A stretch of DNA of 64,000 bases from Fodinibacter sp963763015. Lineage in GTDB: Bacteria; Actinomycetota; Actinomycetes; Actinomycetales; Dermatophilaceae. The stretch lies in assembly GCA_963763015.1 (NCBI GenBank), contig CAVXML010000007.1, forward strand, positions 496,001 through 560,000, read 5' to 3'. How positions within the stretch are numbered: the first letter of the stretch is position 1; each line of letters starts with the position of its first letter. A program made the position numbers and the translations under genes. The notes beneath the pieces were generated by a model, which saw only the letters and a program-made list of their open reading frames with translations, searched no databases and was not told the origin of the DNA. Positions 33,084-41,480 of this stretch are shown piece after piece.

Positions 33084-34433
33084 ATGGCACGCCCGACCCC
33101 CCGCGAGGACTACCTCGCGAGCCTCGTTCCCGCCTCGGTGCGCGGTGTCGACCGCCGAACCCTTCTCAGGGGTTCGTTCGGAGCCGCCGCCCTGCTCGGC
33201 GTGCCGACCCTCCTGGGCGCCTGCGGTGATGACGAAGCGTCGTCGTCCGCCACCGGTACCGCTGCGGCCGGACCGGTGAAGTTCGGGATGAACGAGGCCA
33301 AGGGGTCCGGGCCGGCCTACGAGCGGCTCCAGGGCATGGCCGACGCGTACACCAAGAAGACCGGTGCGCAGGTCTCTGCGAACGCCGTCGACCACAACAC
33401 CTTCCAGGAGAGCATCAACACCTACCTTCAGGGCACCCCCGACGACGTCTTCACCTGGTTCGCCGGGTACCGCATGGCGCAGTTCGCCGAGAACGGCCTC
33501 ATCTCCGACGTCTCCGACGTGTGGCCCATCGACGGCATCAACGACGCGTTCAAGAAGTCGGCGACGGCTCCCGACGGCAAGCAGTACTTCGTGCCGGTCA
33601 GCTACTACCCGTGGGCGGTCTTCTACCGGAAGTCCGTCTTCGAGAAGAACGGATGGACGGCGCCGACCACCAACGACGAGCTCACCGCGCTCATGACCGA
33701 CATGCAGGGCAAGAGCATCACGCCGTTCGCGTTCGCGGCCAAGGACGCGTGGGCCCCGATGGGCACCTTCGACATCCTCAACATGCGGCTCAACGGCTAC
33801 GACTTCCACATGGAGCTGTGCCAGGGCAAGCAGAAGTGGGACAGCCCGGAGGTCAAGAACGTCTTCTCGACCTGGGCGACGCTGCTCCCGTACCACCAGG
33901 AGAACGCCCTGGGGCGCACCTGGCAGGAGGCGGCCACGTCGATGGAGAAGGGTGAGTGCGGGATGTACCTGCTCGGCACCTTCGTCGTCGACGGTGTCAC
34001 CCCGGAAGGTGCCGAGGACCTCGACTTCTTCACCTTCCCCGCGCTGGACCAGAGCATCGGCGCCGACGCCCTCGACGCCCCCATCGACGGATTCTGCGTC
34101 TCCGCCGCGAACGACAACCAGGACGCCGCCAAGGCGTTCATCGCCTGGCTGGGTACCGCGGAGGCGGCCGACGCCGCCAACAACGCGGCATCCGCGCCGT
34201 TCATCGCCGCCAACGCCAACGCGAGCACCGAGAAGTACGGCGCCCTGCAGAAGAAGTCCGTCGAGGTGGTCCAGAACGCCAAGTCGATCGCGCAGTTCCT
34301 CGACCGGGACACCAACGCCGACCTGGCCAACACGGTGATCACCGCGTCGATCCAGGACTTCCTCAAGAACCCCGATGACATCGACGCCATCACGGCGGAG
34401 ATCCAGCAGCAGGCCGAGTCCATTCTCGGGTGA
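33084..34433 (+). CDS. ABC transporter sugar-binding lipoprotein (CUT1 family)
   Basis: The 449-residue protein has a twin-arginine-like start (DRRTLLRGSFGAAALLG) leading to the lipobox LLGAC, so it should be exported and lipid-anchored outside the membrane. The mature part is a CUT1-type solute-binding protein (FQESINTYLQGTPDDVFTW, YYPWAVFYRKSVFEKNGW). With the two permeases downstream it should bind oligosaccharides; the flanking GH42 and GH36 enzymes suggest galacto-oligosaccharides, melibiose or raffinose. The ATG at 33084 follows AAAGGAG at a good distance. Confidence 0.92.
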   Translation: MARPTPREDYLASLVPASVRGVDRRTLLRGSFGAAALLGVPTLLGACGDDEASSSATGTAAAGPVKFGMNEAKGSGPAYERLQGMADAYTKKTGAQVSANAVDHNTFQESINTYLQGTPDDVFTWFAGYRMAQFAENGLISDVSDVWPIDGINDAFKKSATAPDGKQYFVPVSYYPWAVFYRKSVFEKNGWTAPTTNDELTALMTDMQGKSITPFAFAAKDAWAPMGTFDILNMRLNGYDFHMELCQGKQKWDSPEVKNVFSTWATLLPYHQENALGRTWQEAATSMEKGECGMYLLGTFVVDGVTPEGAEDLDFFTFPALDQSIGADALDAPIDGFCVSAANDNQDAAKAFIAWLGTAEAADAANNAASAPFIAANANASTEKYGALQKKSVEVVQNAKSIAQFLDRDTNADLANTVITASIQDFLKNPDDIDAITAEIQQQAESILG

Positions 34434-34457
34434 CCTCGAGGTCAGGGGAGGGGCACC

Positions 34458-35378
34458 ATGGCCACAACCACTGCGCCGCGTCGGACGGATCGCCCGACGC
34501 GGCGGGTCGAGAGGCGTCACGGGACACGTGACCGCCTCGTCATCTGGGCCATGGTCGGGATCCCGACCCTGCTCGTCATCTGGCTCGTCTGGCTGCCGGC
34601 CCTCGCGTCGTTGGCGTTGTCCTTCACGAAGTGGAACGGGTTCCAGCTCAGCGGGATCGAGTGGGTCGGAACGAAGAACTTCACCGACATCGCGACGATC
34701 TACCCGCCGTTCTGGCCCGCGATCAGGCACAACCTCATCTGGCTGGTCTTCCTGTTCGTGTTCCCGACGATCCTGGGCATGCTGCTCGCCGTGGTCCTCG
34801 ACCGGGAGATGCGAGGGAGCCGGTTCTACCAGACGGCGTTCTACATGCCGGTCGTGCTCTCCCTCGCCCTCGTGGGCTTCATCTGGCAGCTCTTCTACTC
34901 CACGGACCAGGGCCTGATCAACGAGGTCCTCGGGACGAACGTCGACTGGTACGGCGATCCCGACGTCAACCTGTGGGCGGTCCTCGTGGCCACCGCGTGG
35001 AGACACACGGGGTACATCATGCTGATCTACCTCGCCGGGCTGAAGGGCGTCGACGCGACGCTGCGCGAGGCGGCCGCCGTCGACGGTGCCAGCGAGGCGA
35101 AGACCTTCCGCCACGTCATCTTCCCGGTGATGCGGCCGATCAACCTCATCGTGATCGTCATCGTCGTCATCGAGTCGCTGCGGGCGTTCGACCTCGTCTG
35201 GGTCATCAACAAGGGTCGCAACGGACTCGAGCTCATCGCGGCCCTCCTCTCGCAGAACGTCATCGGCGAGGCGACGCGCTACGGCTTCGGCTCGGCGCTC
35301 GCCGTCATCATGATGATCATCTCCTCGGTGTTCATCACCATCTATCTCCGGATCGTCTTCCGGGAGGAGCGCCAATGA
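34458..35378 (+). CDS. ABC transporter permease (MalF/MsmF-like)
   Basis: The 306-residue protein has six membrane helices and the permease EAA loop REAAAVDGASEAKTFRHVIF near residue 200-220, which docks on the ATPase. It belongs to the binding-protein-dependent MalF-type permeases of CUT1 sugar importers. It follows the binding-protein gene by 24 bases with a GGGGAGG ribosome site and overlaps the second permease gene by 4 bases (ATGA). No ATPase gene is in the operon, so a shared MsiK-type ATPase encoded elsewhere is expected. Confidence 0.93.
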   Translation: MATTTAPRRTDRPTRRVERRHGTRDRLVIWAMVGIPTLLVIWLVWLPALASLALSFTKWNGFQLSGIEWVGTKNFTDIATIYPPFWPAIRHNLIWLVFLFVFPTILGMLLAVVLDREMRGSRFYQTAFYMPVVLSLALVGFIWQLFYSTDQGLINEVLGTNVDWYGDPDVNLWAVLVATAWRHTGYIMLIYLAGLKGVDATLREAAAVDGASEAKTFRHVIFPVMRPINLIVIVIVVIESLRAFDLVWVINKGRNGLELIAALLSQNVIGEATRYGFGSALAVIMMIISSVFITIYLRIVFREERQ

Positions 35379-36301
35379 GCACCGCGACGGCGCCGCCGGC
35401 ACCCGTCCGCAAGAGGCCAGAACCCGTGCGGGGCGGCGGCGGCGGGGTCATGAACCGCCGCCGGGGCACCGTGGCGACGATCGTCATGGTGGTTCTCGCC
35501 CTGATCTGGCTGTTCCCGCTCCTGTGGTCGCTGTACAACTCCTTCCGGGAGTACTCGTACACCCAGACCTACGGCTACTTCTCCTTCGGAGGGTGGACGC
35601 TGGACAACTACCAGGAGGCGTGGAGTCGCGGGAACTTCGGCCTGCACCTCAAGAACTCGCTCTACGTGACCGTTCCTGCGGTGACCCTGACCCTCTTCCT
35701 GTCGTCGCTCGTCGCCTTCGTGCTGGCGAGGTTCTCGTACCGCTTCAACCTCACCCTGCTCGGGGTCTTCCTCGCCGCGAACCTCCTGCCGCCCCAGGCC
35801 CTCCTCATCCCGGTGTTCCGGATGTTCCGTGAGATCCCGCTCCCGACCTTCATGAGCGAGAGCGGCACGATGCTCAACAGCTTCTGGGCGCTGATCCTCG
35901 TGAACACCGCGTTCCAGATGGGGTTCTGCGCCTTCGTCCTCAGCAACTACATGAAGACGCTGCCGTACGAGATCTACGAGTCGGCGCAGATGGACGGCGC
36001 GAGCGTGTGGCGGCAGTACTGGCAGCTGACGATGCCGCTCGTGCGGCCTGCTCTCGCGGCCCTGGCGACGCTGCAGGTCACCTGGATCTACAACGAGTTC
36101 TTCTGGGCCACCGTGCTCATCTCGCGCGGTGACAAGTACCCGGTGACGAGCGCCCTCAACAACCTGCGTGGGCAGTTCTTCGCCGACACCAACCTCGTCG
36201 CCGCCGGGTCGATCATCGTGGCCCTCCCCGTGCTGATCGTCTTCTTCGTCCTGCAGAAGCAGTTCGTGTCCGGACTGACCCTGGGGTCGACCAAGGGATG
36301 A
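35375..36301 (+). CDS. ABC transporter permease (MalG/MsmG-like)
   Basis: The 308-residue protein has a cytoplasmic Gly-rich N-terminus, six membrane helices and the EAA loop YESAQMDGASVWRQYWQLTM. It is the MalG-type partner of the upstream permease. The ATG overlaps the upstream stop, and its own stop overlaps the alpha-galactosidase start (ATGA), so all three are translated as a unit. The substrate is inferred from the coupled GH36 and the divergent GH42 enzymes. Confidence 0.93.
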   Translation: MSTATAPPAPVRKRPEPVRGGGGGVMNRRRGTVATIVMVVLALIWLFPLLWSLYNSFREYSYTQTYGYFSFGGWTLDNYQEAWSRGNFGLHLKNSLYVTVPAVTLTLFLSSLVAFVLARFSYRFNLTLLGVFLAANLLPPQALLIPVFRMFREIPLPTFMSESGTMLNSFWALILVNTAFQMGFCAFVLSNYMKTLPYEIYESAQMDGASVWRQYWQLTMPLVRPALAALATLQVTWIYNEFFWATVLISRGDKYPVTSALNNLRGQFFADTNLVAAGSIIVALPVLIVFFVLQKQFVSGLTLGSTKG

Positions 36302-38457
36302 GCCCCACGCACGTCGTGCTTCGAGGTGGTGGGACCGCCCTCGTGCTCTCCGAGCACGAGGGCGGTCTGCCGTCGGTCCTGCACTGGGGAGCCGACCTGC
36401 CCAACGCCTCCGTCGAGGACCTTCCCGCAGTCCTGACCGGACCTGTTCCCCACAACGCCCCCGACGTGCCGTGGCGGCTCACCGTGCTCCCCACCTCGGG
36501 CGAGGGCTGGCTCGGGACACCGGGGTATGCCGGCCACCGGGCCGGTGGGCAGACCGCCCCACGGTGGGATTCGGGCCTCGACGTGGACGCCGAGGGCCGG
36601 GCGGCGACGGTGCGGGCGGTGGCCGACATCGGGCTCGAGGTGGTCATGCGCTACCGGCTCGACGAGCACGGGGTGCTCGTCGTCCGGACGGAACTCACGA
36701 ACACCTCAGGGGAGGAGGCCGCGCTCGACGTGGCCGCCCTGCGCGTCCTCCTTCCGCTGCCGACCCGAGCCGACGAGGTCCTCGACCTCACCGGCCGGTG
36801 GGTGAGGGAGCGTGTCCCGCAACGGCATCCGCTCGCCGACGGAAGCTGGGTGCGCACCGGCCGACGCGGCCGCACCGGGCACGACGCCACCCTGCTCCTC
36901 GTCTGTGGCACGGCAGGCTTCGGCTTCCGTACCGGCGAGGTGTGGGCCACGCACGTGGCGTGGAGCGGCAACCACGAGCACCTCGTGGAGCGCCTCCCGG
37001 AGGGGGCAGGGGGACATGCCGCCGTGCTCGGCGGCGGGGAGGCGCTCGGCCCCGGCGAGGTGCAGCTGCTCCCAGGTGAGTCGTACGTCGCACCGGAGGT
37101 CGTGTTCGTGCACTCCCCCGAGGGGCTGGACGGGCTGACCAACCGCCTGCTCCGCCACCAGCGGACGCACCCGGCCTACCGGCGCAGTCCTCGACCGCTC
37201 GTGCTCAACACGTGGGAGGCGGTCTACTTCCGGACCGATCTCGACCACCTCAAGGCGCTGGCCGACGTCGGGGCGTCGATCGGCGTGGAGCGGTTCGTGC
37301 TCGACGACGGGTGGTTCGGCGCGCGACGCGACGACCGCCGCGGACTGGGGGACTGGCACGTGTCACCGGAGGTGTGGCCGGAGGGGCTGGGCCCCCTGGT
37401 GGACCACGTGAAGGGGCTCGGCATGGAGTTCGGCCTCTGGTTCGAGCCCGAGATGGTCAACCTCGACTCCGACCTCGTGCGATCGCACCCCGACTGGGTG
37501 CTCGGCCCGACCGCGGGCCCACCCCTGCCGTCCCGCCACCAGCACGTGCTCGACCTCGCCAACCCGGACGCCTTCGCGCACGTGCGCGACGCCATGAGTG
37601 CGGTGATCGCCCGGTACGCCGTCGACTTCGTCAAGTGGGACCACAACCGAGACCTCCACGAGGCGGTCCGACGCGACGGCCGCGCGGTCGACCGGCCCGC
37701 CGTCGGGGCACAGACCCGCGCGACGTACGCGCTCCTCGACGAGCTGCGCGAACGGCATCCGGACCTCGAGATCGAGTCCTGCTCCAGCGGCGGTGCCAGG
37801 GTCGACCTCGGCGTGCTGGCCCGCACCGACCGGGTCTGGACCTCCGACTGCAACGACGCGCTCGAGCGGGTCGCCATCCAGCGCTGGACGGGGCTGCTCG
37901 TGCCCCCGGAGCGCATGGGCTCGCACGTCGGGCCTCCCCGAGCGCACACGACGCACCGCCACCTCGACCTCTCGTTCCGCATGCTCGTGGCGCTGGGTGG
38001 CCATACCGGGCTCGAGTGGGACATCACGACGTGCACGCCCGACGAGCTCGAGGCGCTGCGGCGGTGGTCGGCCCTCTACCGCGAGCTGCGGCCCCTGCTG
38101 CACTCGGGCGACGTCGTGCGCTCCGACCACCCCGACCCCTCGCTGGTCGTGGGCGGGGTGGTGGCGATCGACCGCTCCGAGGCCGCGCTCACGGTGGTCT
38201 CGGTGGCCACGGGTCGCGGCACCAGCCCGGGCGTGCTCCCGCTGCCGGGGCTCGACCCGGACCGGTCCTACCGCGTGCGGGTGCGATCGGAGACGGGGAT
38301 GCCGGCCACGGTCCAGACCGCGCCCCCGGCCTGGTGGGACGCAGCCGTGGGCGACGGTGTCGTGCTGTCCGGAGCCACGCTCGTGACCGTGGGGCTCTCG
38401 ATGCCCGTGCTGGCCCCCGCGCAGGGGTTCCTGGTGCACCTCACCGCGCCTGGATGA
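36298..38457 (+). CDS. GH36 alpha-galactosidase
   Basis: The 719-residue protein has the GH36 order: N-terminal beta supersandwich, (beta/alpha)8 barrel and C-terminal beta domain. In the barrel are VLDDGWFGARRDD, the nucleophile Asp448 in VKWDHNRD, the substrate loop ESCSSGGARVDLGVL and the acid/base Asp517 in VWTSDCNDALER. It removes alpha-1,6-linked galactose from melibiose, raffinose and similar sugars. With no signal peptide it should act in the cytoplasm after uptake. Its start overlaps the second permease gene, tying transport to hydrolysis. Confidence 0.95.
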   Translation: MSPTHVVLRGGGTALVLSEHEGGLPSVLHWGADLPNASVEDLPAVLTGPVPHNAPDVPWRLTVLPTSGEGWLGTPGYAGHRAGGQTAPRWDSGLDVDAEGRAATVRAVADIGLEVVMRYRLDEHGVLVVRTELTNTSGEEAALDVAALRVLLPLPTRADEVLDLTGRWVRERVPQRHPLADGSWVRTGRRGRTGHDATLLLVCGTAGFGFRTGEVWATHVAWSGNHEHLVERLPEGAGGHAAVLGGGEALGPGEVQLLPGESYVAPEVVFVHSPEGLDGLTNRLLRHQRTHPAYRRSPRPLVLNTWEAVYFRTDLDHLKALADVGASIGVERFVLDDGWFGARRDDRRGLGDWHVSPEVWPEGLGPLVDHVKGLGMEFGLWFEPEMVNLDSDLVRSHPDWVLGPTAGPPLPSRHQHVLDLANPDAFAHVRDAMSAVIARYAVDFVKWDHNRDLHEAVRRDGRAVDRPAVGAQTRATYALLDELRERHPDLEIESCSSGGARVDLGVLARTDRVWTSDCNDALERVAIQRWTGLLVPPERMGSHVGPPRAHTTHRHLDLSFRMLVALGGHTGLEWDITTCTPDELEALRRWSALYRELRPLLHSGDVVRSDHPDPSLVVGGVVAIDRSEAALTVVSVATGRGTSPGVLPLPGLDPDRSYRVRVRSETGMPATVQTAPPAWWDAAVGDGVVLSGATLVTVGLSMPVLAPAQGFLVHLTAPG

Positions 38458-38800
38458 GGCGGTCGCTGCAGTTCACCTTTGCGTCCGTCGCGACGATCGT
38501 TCGCCGGCACTCCGACAGCGCAACCCGGGAGGGAGCGCAGCAGCGCCTCCTCTGCTCGCACAGGGTGGATGCGGCCACGTTCGTGGCGCTGTTGGCAGTC
38601 ACCGACCCGGCTGTGTCGCAGGCGGATTCCGGCGTCCCTCGCGATCCCCACGGTCCTTCTTGACACGGTGAGTGAGCCAGGACATGGAACATACGGCTTG
38701 CCGTGAACGGGTGGAGCCGCCACTCTGGGTTCATGGAACCCGCGGGGGTCCAGCTCACGCTCCGCCGGGGCCGCACACGACGTGTCTCTCGGGGGGTGCG
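38458..38800. other. 343-bp intergenic region before the SARP/BTAD regulator
   Basis: I see no gene here. A TTGACA hexamer at 38660-38665 could be the -35 of the regulator promoter, with only weak -10 candidates after it (CATGGA at 38683, TACGGC at 38692). A GGGGGG ribosome-site-like run precedes the ATG at 38801. No convincing terminator follows the alpha-galactosidase gene. Confidence 0.5.
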
Positions 38801-39553
38801 ATGACGACGAATCTCATGGACCGTCCGGCCGTGGGTCCGCTGGAGCACCGGCCGGTGGTCTGCCTGCTGGGCGGGCCCTACCTCATGGTGGGCGGCCGCC
38901 GGCTCGGGGTGCCGGAGGGCTGCCAGCGGCTGCTGGCCTTCCTGGCGCTGCATGGTGGGCGGGTGTTGCGTCGCCAGGCCGCCGGCCTGCTCTGGCCGGA
39001 GGTCGAGGAGGACCGGGCGGCAGGCAACCTCCGATCGGCGTTGTGGCGGTTGCGCGCCTTCGGCGCCGAGGTGGTGGAGTCGGACAAGAGCGCGGTCTGG
39101 CTGCGACCCGGTGCCGGCACCGATGTCGCCTCGGTGCACGACTGGGCGGCTCGGCTCACCGGTGGCCAGCCGTTGCCCGGTGACCTGCACACCCTCTGGT
39201 GGCATCCCGAGGTCGTCGACCTGCTGCCCGGCTGGTACGACGAGTGGATCGTCTTCGAGCGCGAGCGGCTGCGCCAGCAGGTGCTGCACGCCCTGGAGTG
39301 CCTGGCCGCGCTCCTGGTGAAGGAGGGGCGGTACGCGGACGGGATCGAGGCCGCCCTCCTGGCCGTGGAGATCGAGCCGCTCCGCGAGAGCGCCCAGCGG
39401 TGCGTGATCGAGGCCCACCTGGCCGAGGGGAACGTCGGGGAGGCCCACCGTGTCCTGCGGGCATACGGCCACCTGCTGCGTCGGGAGCTGGGCATCCAGC
39501 CCTCGCCCGGACTGGTCGCGCTCGTTCCGGGGCGGTCGGCCCGGGCGCGGTGA
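38801..39553 (+). CDS. SARP/BTAD family transcriptional regulator
   Basis: The 250-residue protein has an OmpR-type winged helix (VVCLLGGPYLMVGGRRLGVP, CQRLLAFLALHGGRVLRRQA, NLRSALWRLRAFGAEVV) followed by a bacterial transcriptional activation domain made of TPR-like helices (RLRQQVLHALECLAALLVKE, AHRVLRAYGHLLRRELGI). This is the short SARP form without an NTPase domain. SARPs usually activate neighbouring operons. It lies beside the hydrolase cluster at 39.6-44.5 kb and converges with the propeptide-like gene, so control of that cluster is plausible but not shown. Confidence 0.88.
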   Translation: MTTNLMDRPAVGPLEHRPVVCLLGGPYLMVGGRRLGVPEGCQRLLAFLALHGGRVLRRQAAGLLWPEVEEDRAAGNLRSALWRLRAFGAEVVESDKSAVWLRPGAGTDVASVHDWAARLTGGQPLPGDLHTLWWHPEVVDLLPGWYDEWIVFERERLRQQVLHALECLAALLVKEGRYADGIEAALLAVEIEPLRESAQRCVIEAHLAEGNVGEAHRVLRAYGHLLRRELGIQPSPGLVALVPGRSARAR

Positions 39554-39577
39554 GGCCGGGGCTCGGTGAGGTCGGGG

Positions 39578-39982
39578 CTACTGGATGTCGTCCTCCGGGG
39601 GCGGGAGCCTGTGCTCCAGCTCGGGGTCGACTGCCGACACGCCCTCCACCGTCCGTAGGGAGTCTGCATCGCGGGCGCTGCCGGTCACCATGCCCAGACC
39701 CTCCAGCACGGCGTCGACCTGCATGCCGCGTTCCCGCAGCGCCTCGACGACTCGGGGCAGGGAGGCGACGTGCGCCTCGTCGACGGTGATGCTGACGCGG
39801 GTCAGGGTGCCGTCCCCGCCGTCCCCGCCGTCTCCGCCACCGCCGCTGTCGTCGCCGCCGTCCCCGCCGTCGCCACGGTCGTCCGGGGCACCCCCGCCCC
39901 GGGTCCGGTCCACCCGCTCGGCCTCGTCCTCGCCGTACGGTCCGCCAGCGACCGGCGGTGCGTCCTCGCCGTGCGGGTTCAC
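39578..39982 (-). CDS. Stand-alone I9 propeptide-like protein paired with the S8 peptidase
   Basis: The 134-residue protein has a Pro/Glu-rich start, a Gly/Asp repeat linker (GDGGDGGDDSGGGGDGGDGG, about residues 45-65) and a C-terminal alpha/beta domain of some 70 residues (VSITVDEAHVASLPRVVEAL, GLGMVTGSARDADSLRTVEG, VSAVDPELEHRLPPPEDDIQ). That domain looks like the I9 propeptide/inhibitor of subtilisins, including the GVSAVDPE strand. Its GTG overlaps the stop of the S8 gene (GTGA). It may act in trans as chaperone or inhibitor of the peptidase. No signal peptide is seen. The I9 likeness is my reading of the pattern, not a database match. Confidence 0.65.
   Translation of the reverse strand: MNPHGEDAPPVAGGPYGEDEAERVDRTRGGGAPDDRGDGGDGGDDSGGGGDGGDGGDGTLTRVSITVDEAHVASLPRVVEALRERGMQVDAVLEGLGMVTGSARDADSLRTVEGVSAVDPELEHRLPPPEDDIQ
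39823..39890. repeat. Gly/Asp-coding low-complexity repeat (CCGTCCCCG units)
   Basis: Imperfect units of CCGTCCCCG / CCGTCTCCG on the plus strand encode the Gly-Asp-Gly linker of the propeptide-like protein on the minus strand. The unit length preserves the frame. Confidence 0.7.
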
Positions 39983-41295
39983 GGCGCCAGCACGAGCCCG
40001 GAGCCGACGTCGAGCGACGGCGCCATGATCCGTCGGCTCTCCTGCGTCAGGATCGACCACAGCTCACGACCCCGGTACCCGGTCTCCTGGGCCCACAGCG
40101 CGGCGAGGCCGGAGACGTGCGGGGTGGCCATGCTGGTGCCGCTGATCGCCCGATAGCGCGTGGGCATCGGCCACGAGGAGTAGATCTGGTAGCCCGGACC
40201 GGCCACGTCGACCTGACCGCCCCTGACGTCGGCGAGCGTCCGAGCTGAGAAGAACGCCAGGTCCAGCTGCTGGTTCAACGCCCCCACCGCCAGGACGAAC
40301 GGGCTGTTTGCGGGAGCGCCGACGAAGCCGAAGTTGAGCTGGGTGCGCATCGCGTTGTTCCCCGCCGCGGCGACGATCAGGCAGCCCTTGTCGAGGGCCC
40401 GCCGGCCGGCCGCGGTGTACGGCGGGTGCTCGCGCGGCACGTCGGCGCCCAGTGACATCGAGATCACCGCACACCCTGACGTGACGGCCCAGTCGATGCC
40501 GGCCAGGATGCCGCCGTCGGAGCCGGAGCCGCCGTTGCTGAGCACCTTGCCGACGAAGATGTCCGCCTCGTGGGCCACGCCGTACCGGGGACCGGTGGGG
40601 GGCTTCTTGGGGCCGCATGCGGTGCCGACGCAGTGCGTGCCGTGGCCGTGCCCGTCCTGGGCGGATTCCCCGGCGACGAAGGACTGCATCGTCACGGAGC
40701 GGCCGCCGAAGTCCGGGTGGCCGGCGTCGAACCCCGTGTCGAGAACCGCCACCGCGATGCCCTTGCCGGACCGGGGCGACGCATCGGCCCGGGTGGCCTG
40801 GATGCCCCAGGTGAGGTCGGCTGTGTCCCGGAAGAACAGCGGTGCCGCGGCGACCCCCTCCGTGGCTGAGGGAACCGGGCCCCCGGACGCCCCCAGGCGC
40901 CGGCCCAGGTCGCCCACCCCGTCGACGTAGCCACGCACGTAGTCGTCGGCGCGCACGTGGTGGACCAGCTCGGGAGACACCGACAGCACGCTGCCGCGTG
41001 CCTGCACGGAGGTCTGCAGCGCCCCCAGCTGATCGGCGTCGGCGGACACCACGGCCATGCCCAGCTCCTCGAACACCGTGTCCGTGCTCTCCGCGGTGTC
41101 GTCGGGCACCTCGTCGTCACGCAAGTCGCGCGATGAGGCCACGCCGGACATGCCGGCGGCGTCCCGCAGGACGCTCTCGGGAGCCTCGGTGTCCTCGGCG
41201 AACACCACGATGAACCGCCCCGTCGTCTCCGGCGGTGTCAGCAGGGCCCCGCCCTCGGGGCCGGGGACCAGCGGGGCGGAACCGGACTCGATCAT
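39979..41295 (-). CDS. S8 family serine peptidase (subtilase) without a signal peptide
   Basis: The 438-residue protein has a complete subtilase triad: Asp186 in AVAVLDTGFDAGHPDFGG, His218 in DGHGHGTHCVGTACG and Ser388 in AISGTSMATPHVSGLAALWA, with the oxyanion Asn313 in AAAGNNAMRT. Residues 25-110 resemble a short I9-like N-terminal region (GRFIVVFAEDTEAPESVL). The N-terminus MIESGSAPLVPGPEGG has no hydrophobic export signal, which is unusual for this family. The ATG at 41295 has GAGGAGC upstream. It is divergent from the protein-glutaminase-like operon and coupled to the propeptide-like gene. Confidence 0.92.
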   Translation of the reverse strand: MIESGSAPLVPGPEGGALLTPPETTGRFIVVFAEDTEAPESVLRDAAGMSGVASSRDLRDDEVPDDTAESTDTVFEELGMAVVSADADQLGALQTSVQARGSVLSVSPELVHHVRADDYVRGYVDGVGDLGRRLGASGGPVPSATEGVAAAPLFFRDTADLTWGIQATRADASPRSGKGIAVAVLDTGFDAGHPDFGGRSVTMQSFVAGESAQDGHGHGTHCVGTACGPKKPPTGPRYGVAHEADIFVGKVLSNGGSGSDGGILAGIDWAVTSGCAVISMSLGADVPREHPPYTAAGRRALDKGCLIVAAAGNNAMRTQLNFGFVGAPANSPFVLAVGALNQQLDLAFFSARTLADVRGGQVDVAGPGYQIYSSWPMPTRYRAISGTSMATPHVSGLAALWAQETGYRGRELWSILTQESRRIMAPSLDVGSGLVLAP

Positions 41296-41445
41296 CGTGT
41301 GCTCCTCGGGTCGGGGGGCCCGCGCAAGGCGGCGCCAAGTGGGGAGTCGGGTGCAGTCCAGTCAAGGCGCGGAGCGTCACGGCAGCGTCACCGGGCCGGC
41401 TGCCGACGCCACGCCGCGGTGACGGTCCCGTGACCCTGGGGTCGC

Positions 41446-41451
41446 TACCGT
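41446..41451 (+). promoter_or_regulatory. -10 element (TACCGT) of the glutaminase-protease operon
   Basis: TACCGT fits TANNNT and is the same hexamer as at the gene starting at 63908. It leaves a leader of about 25 bases with a GGGGAGGG ribosome site before the ATG at 41481. Confidence 0.35.
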
Positions 41452-41480
41452 CGGTGCCTCCACGGCGAGGGGAGGGTGCC

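Noticed and set aside
38458..38800. A short gene (about 75 codons from 38479) in the gap before the SARP regulator
   Set aside because: No ribosome site or promoter, Arg/Ser-rich shadow composition, and no family resemblance.
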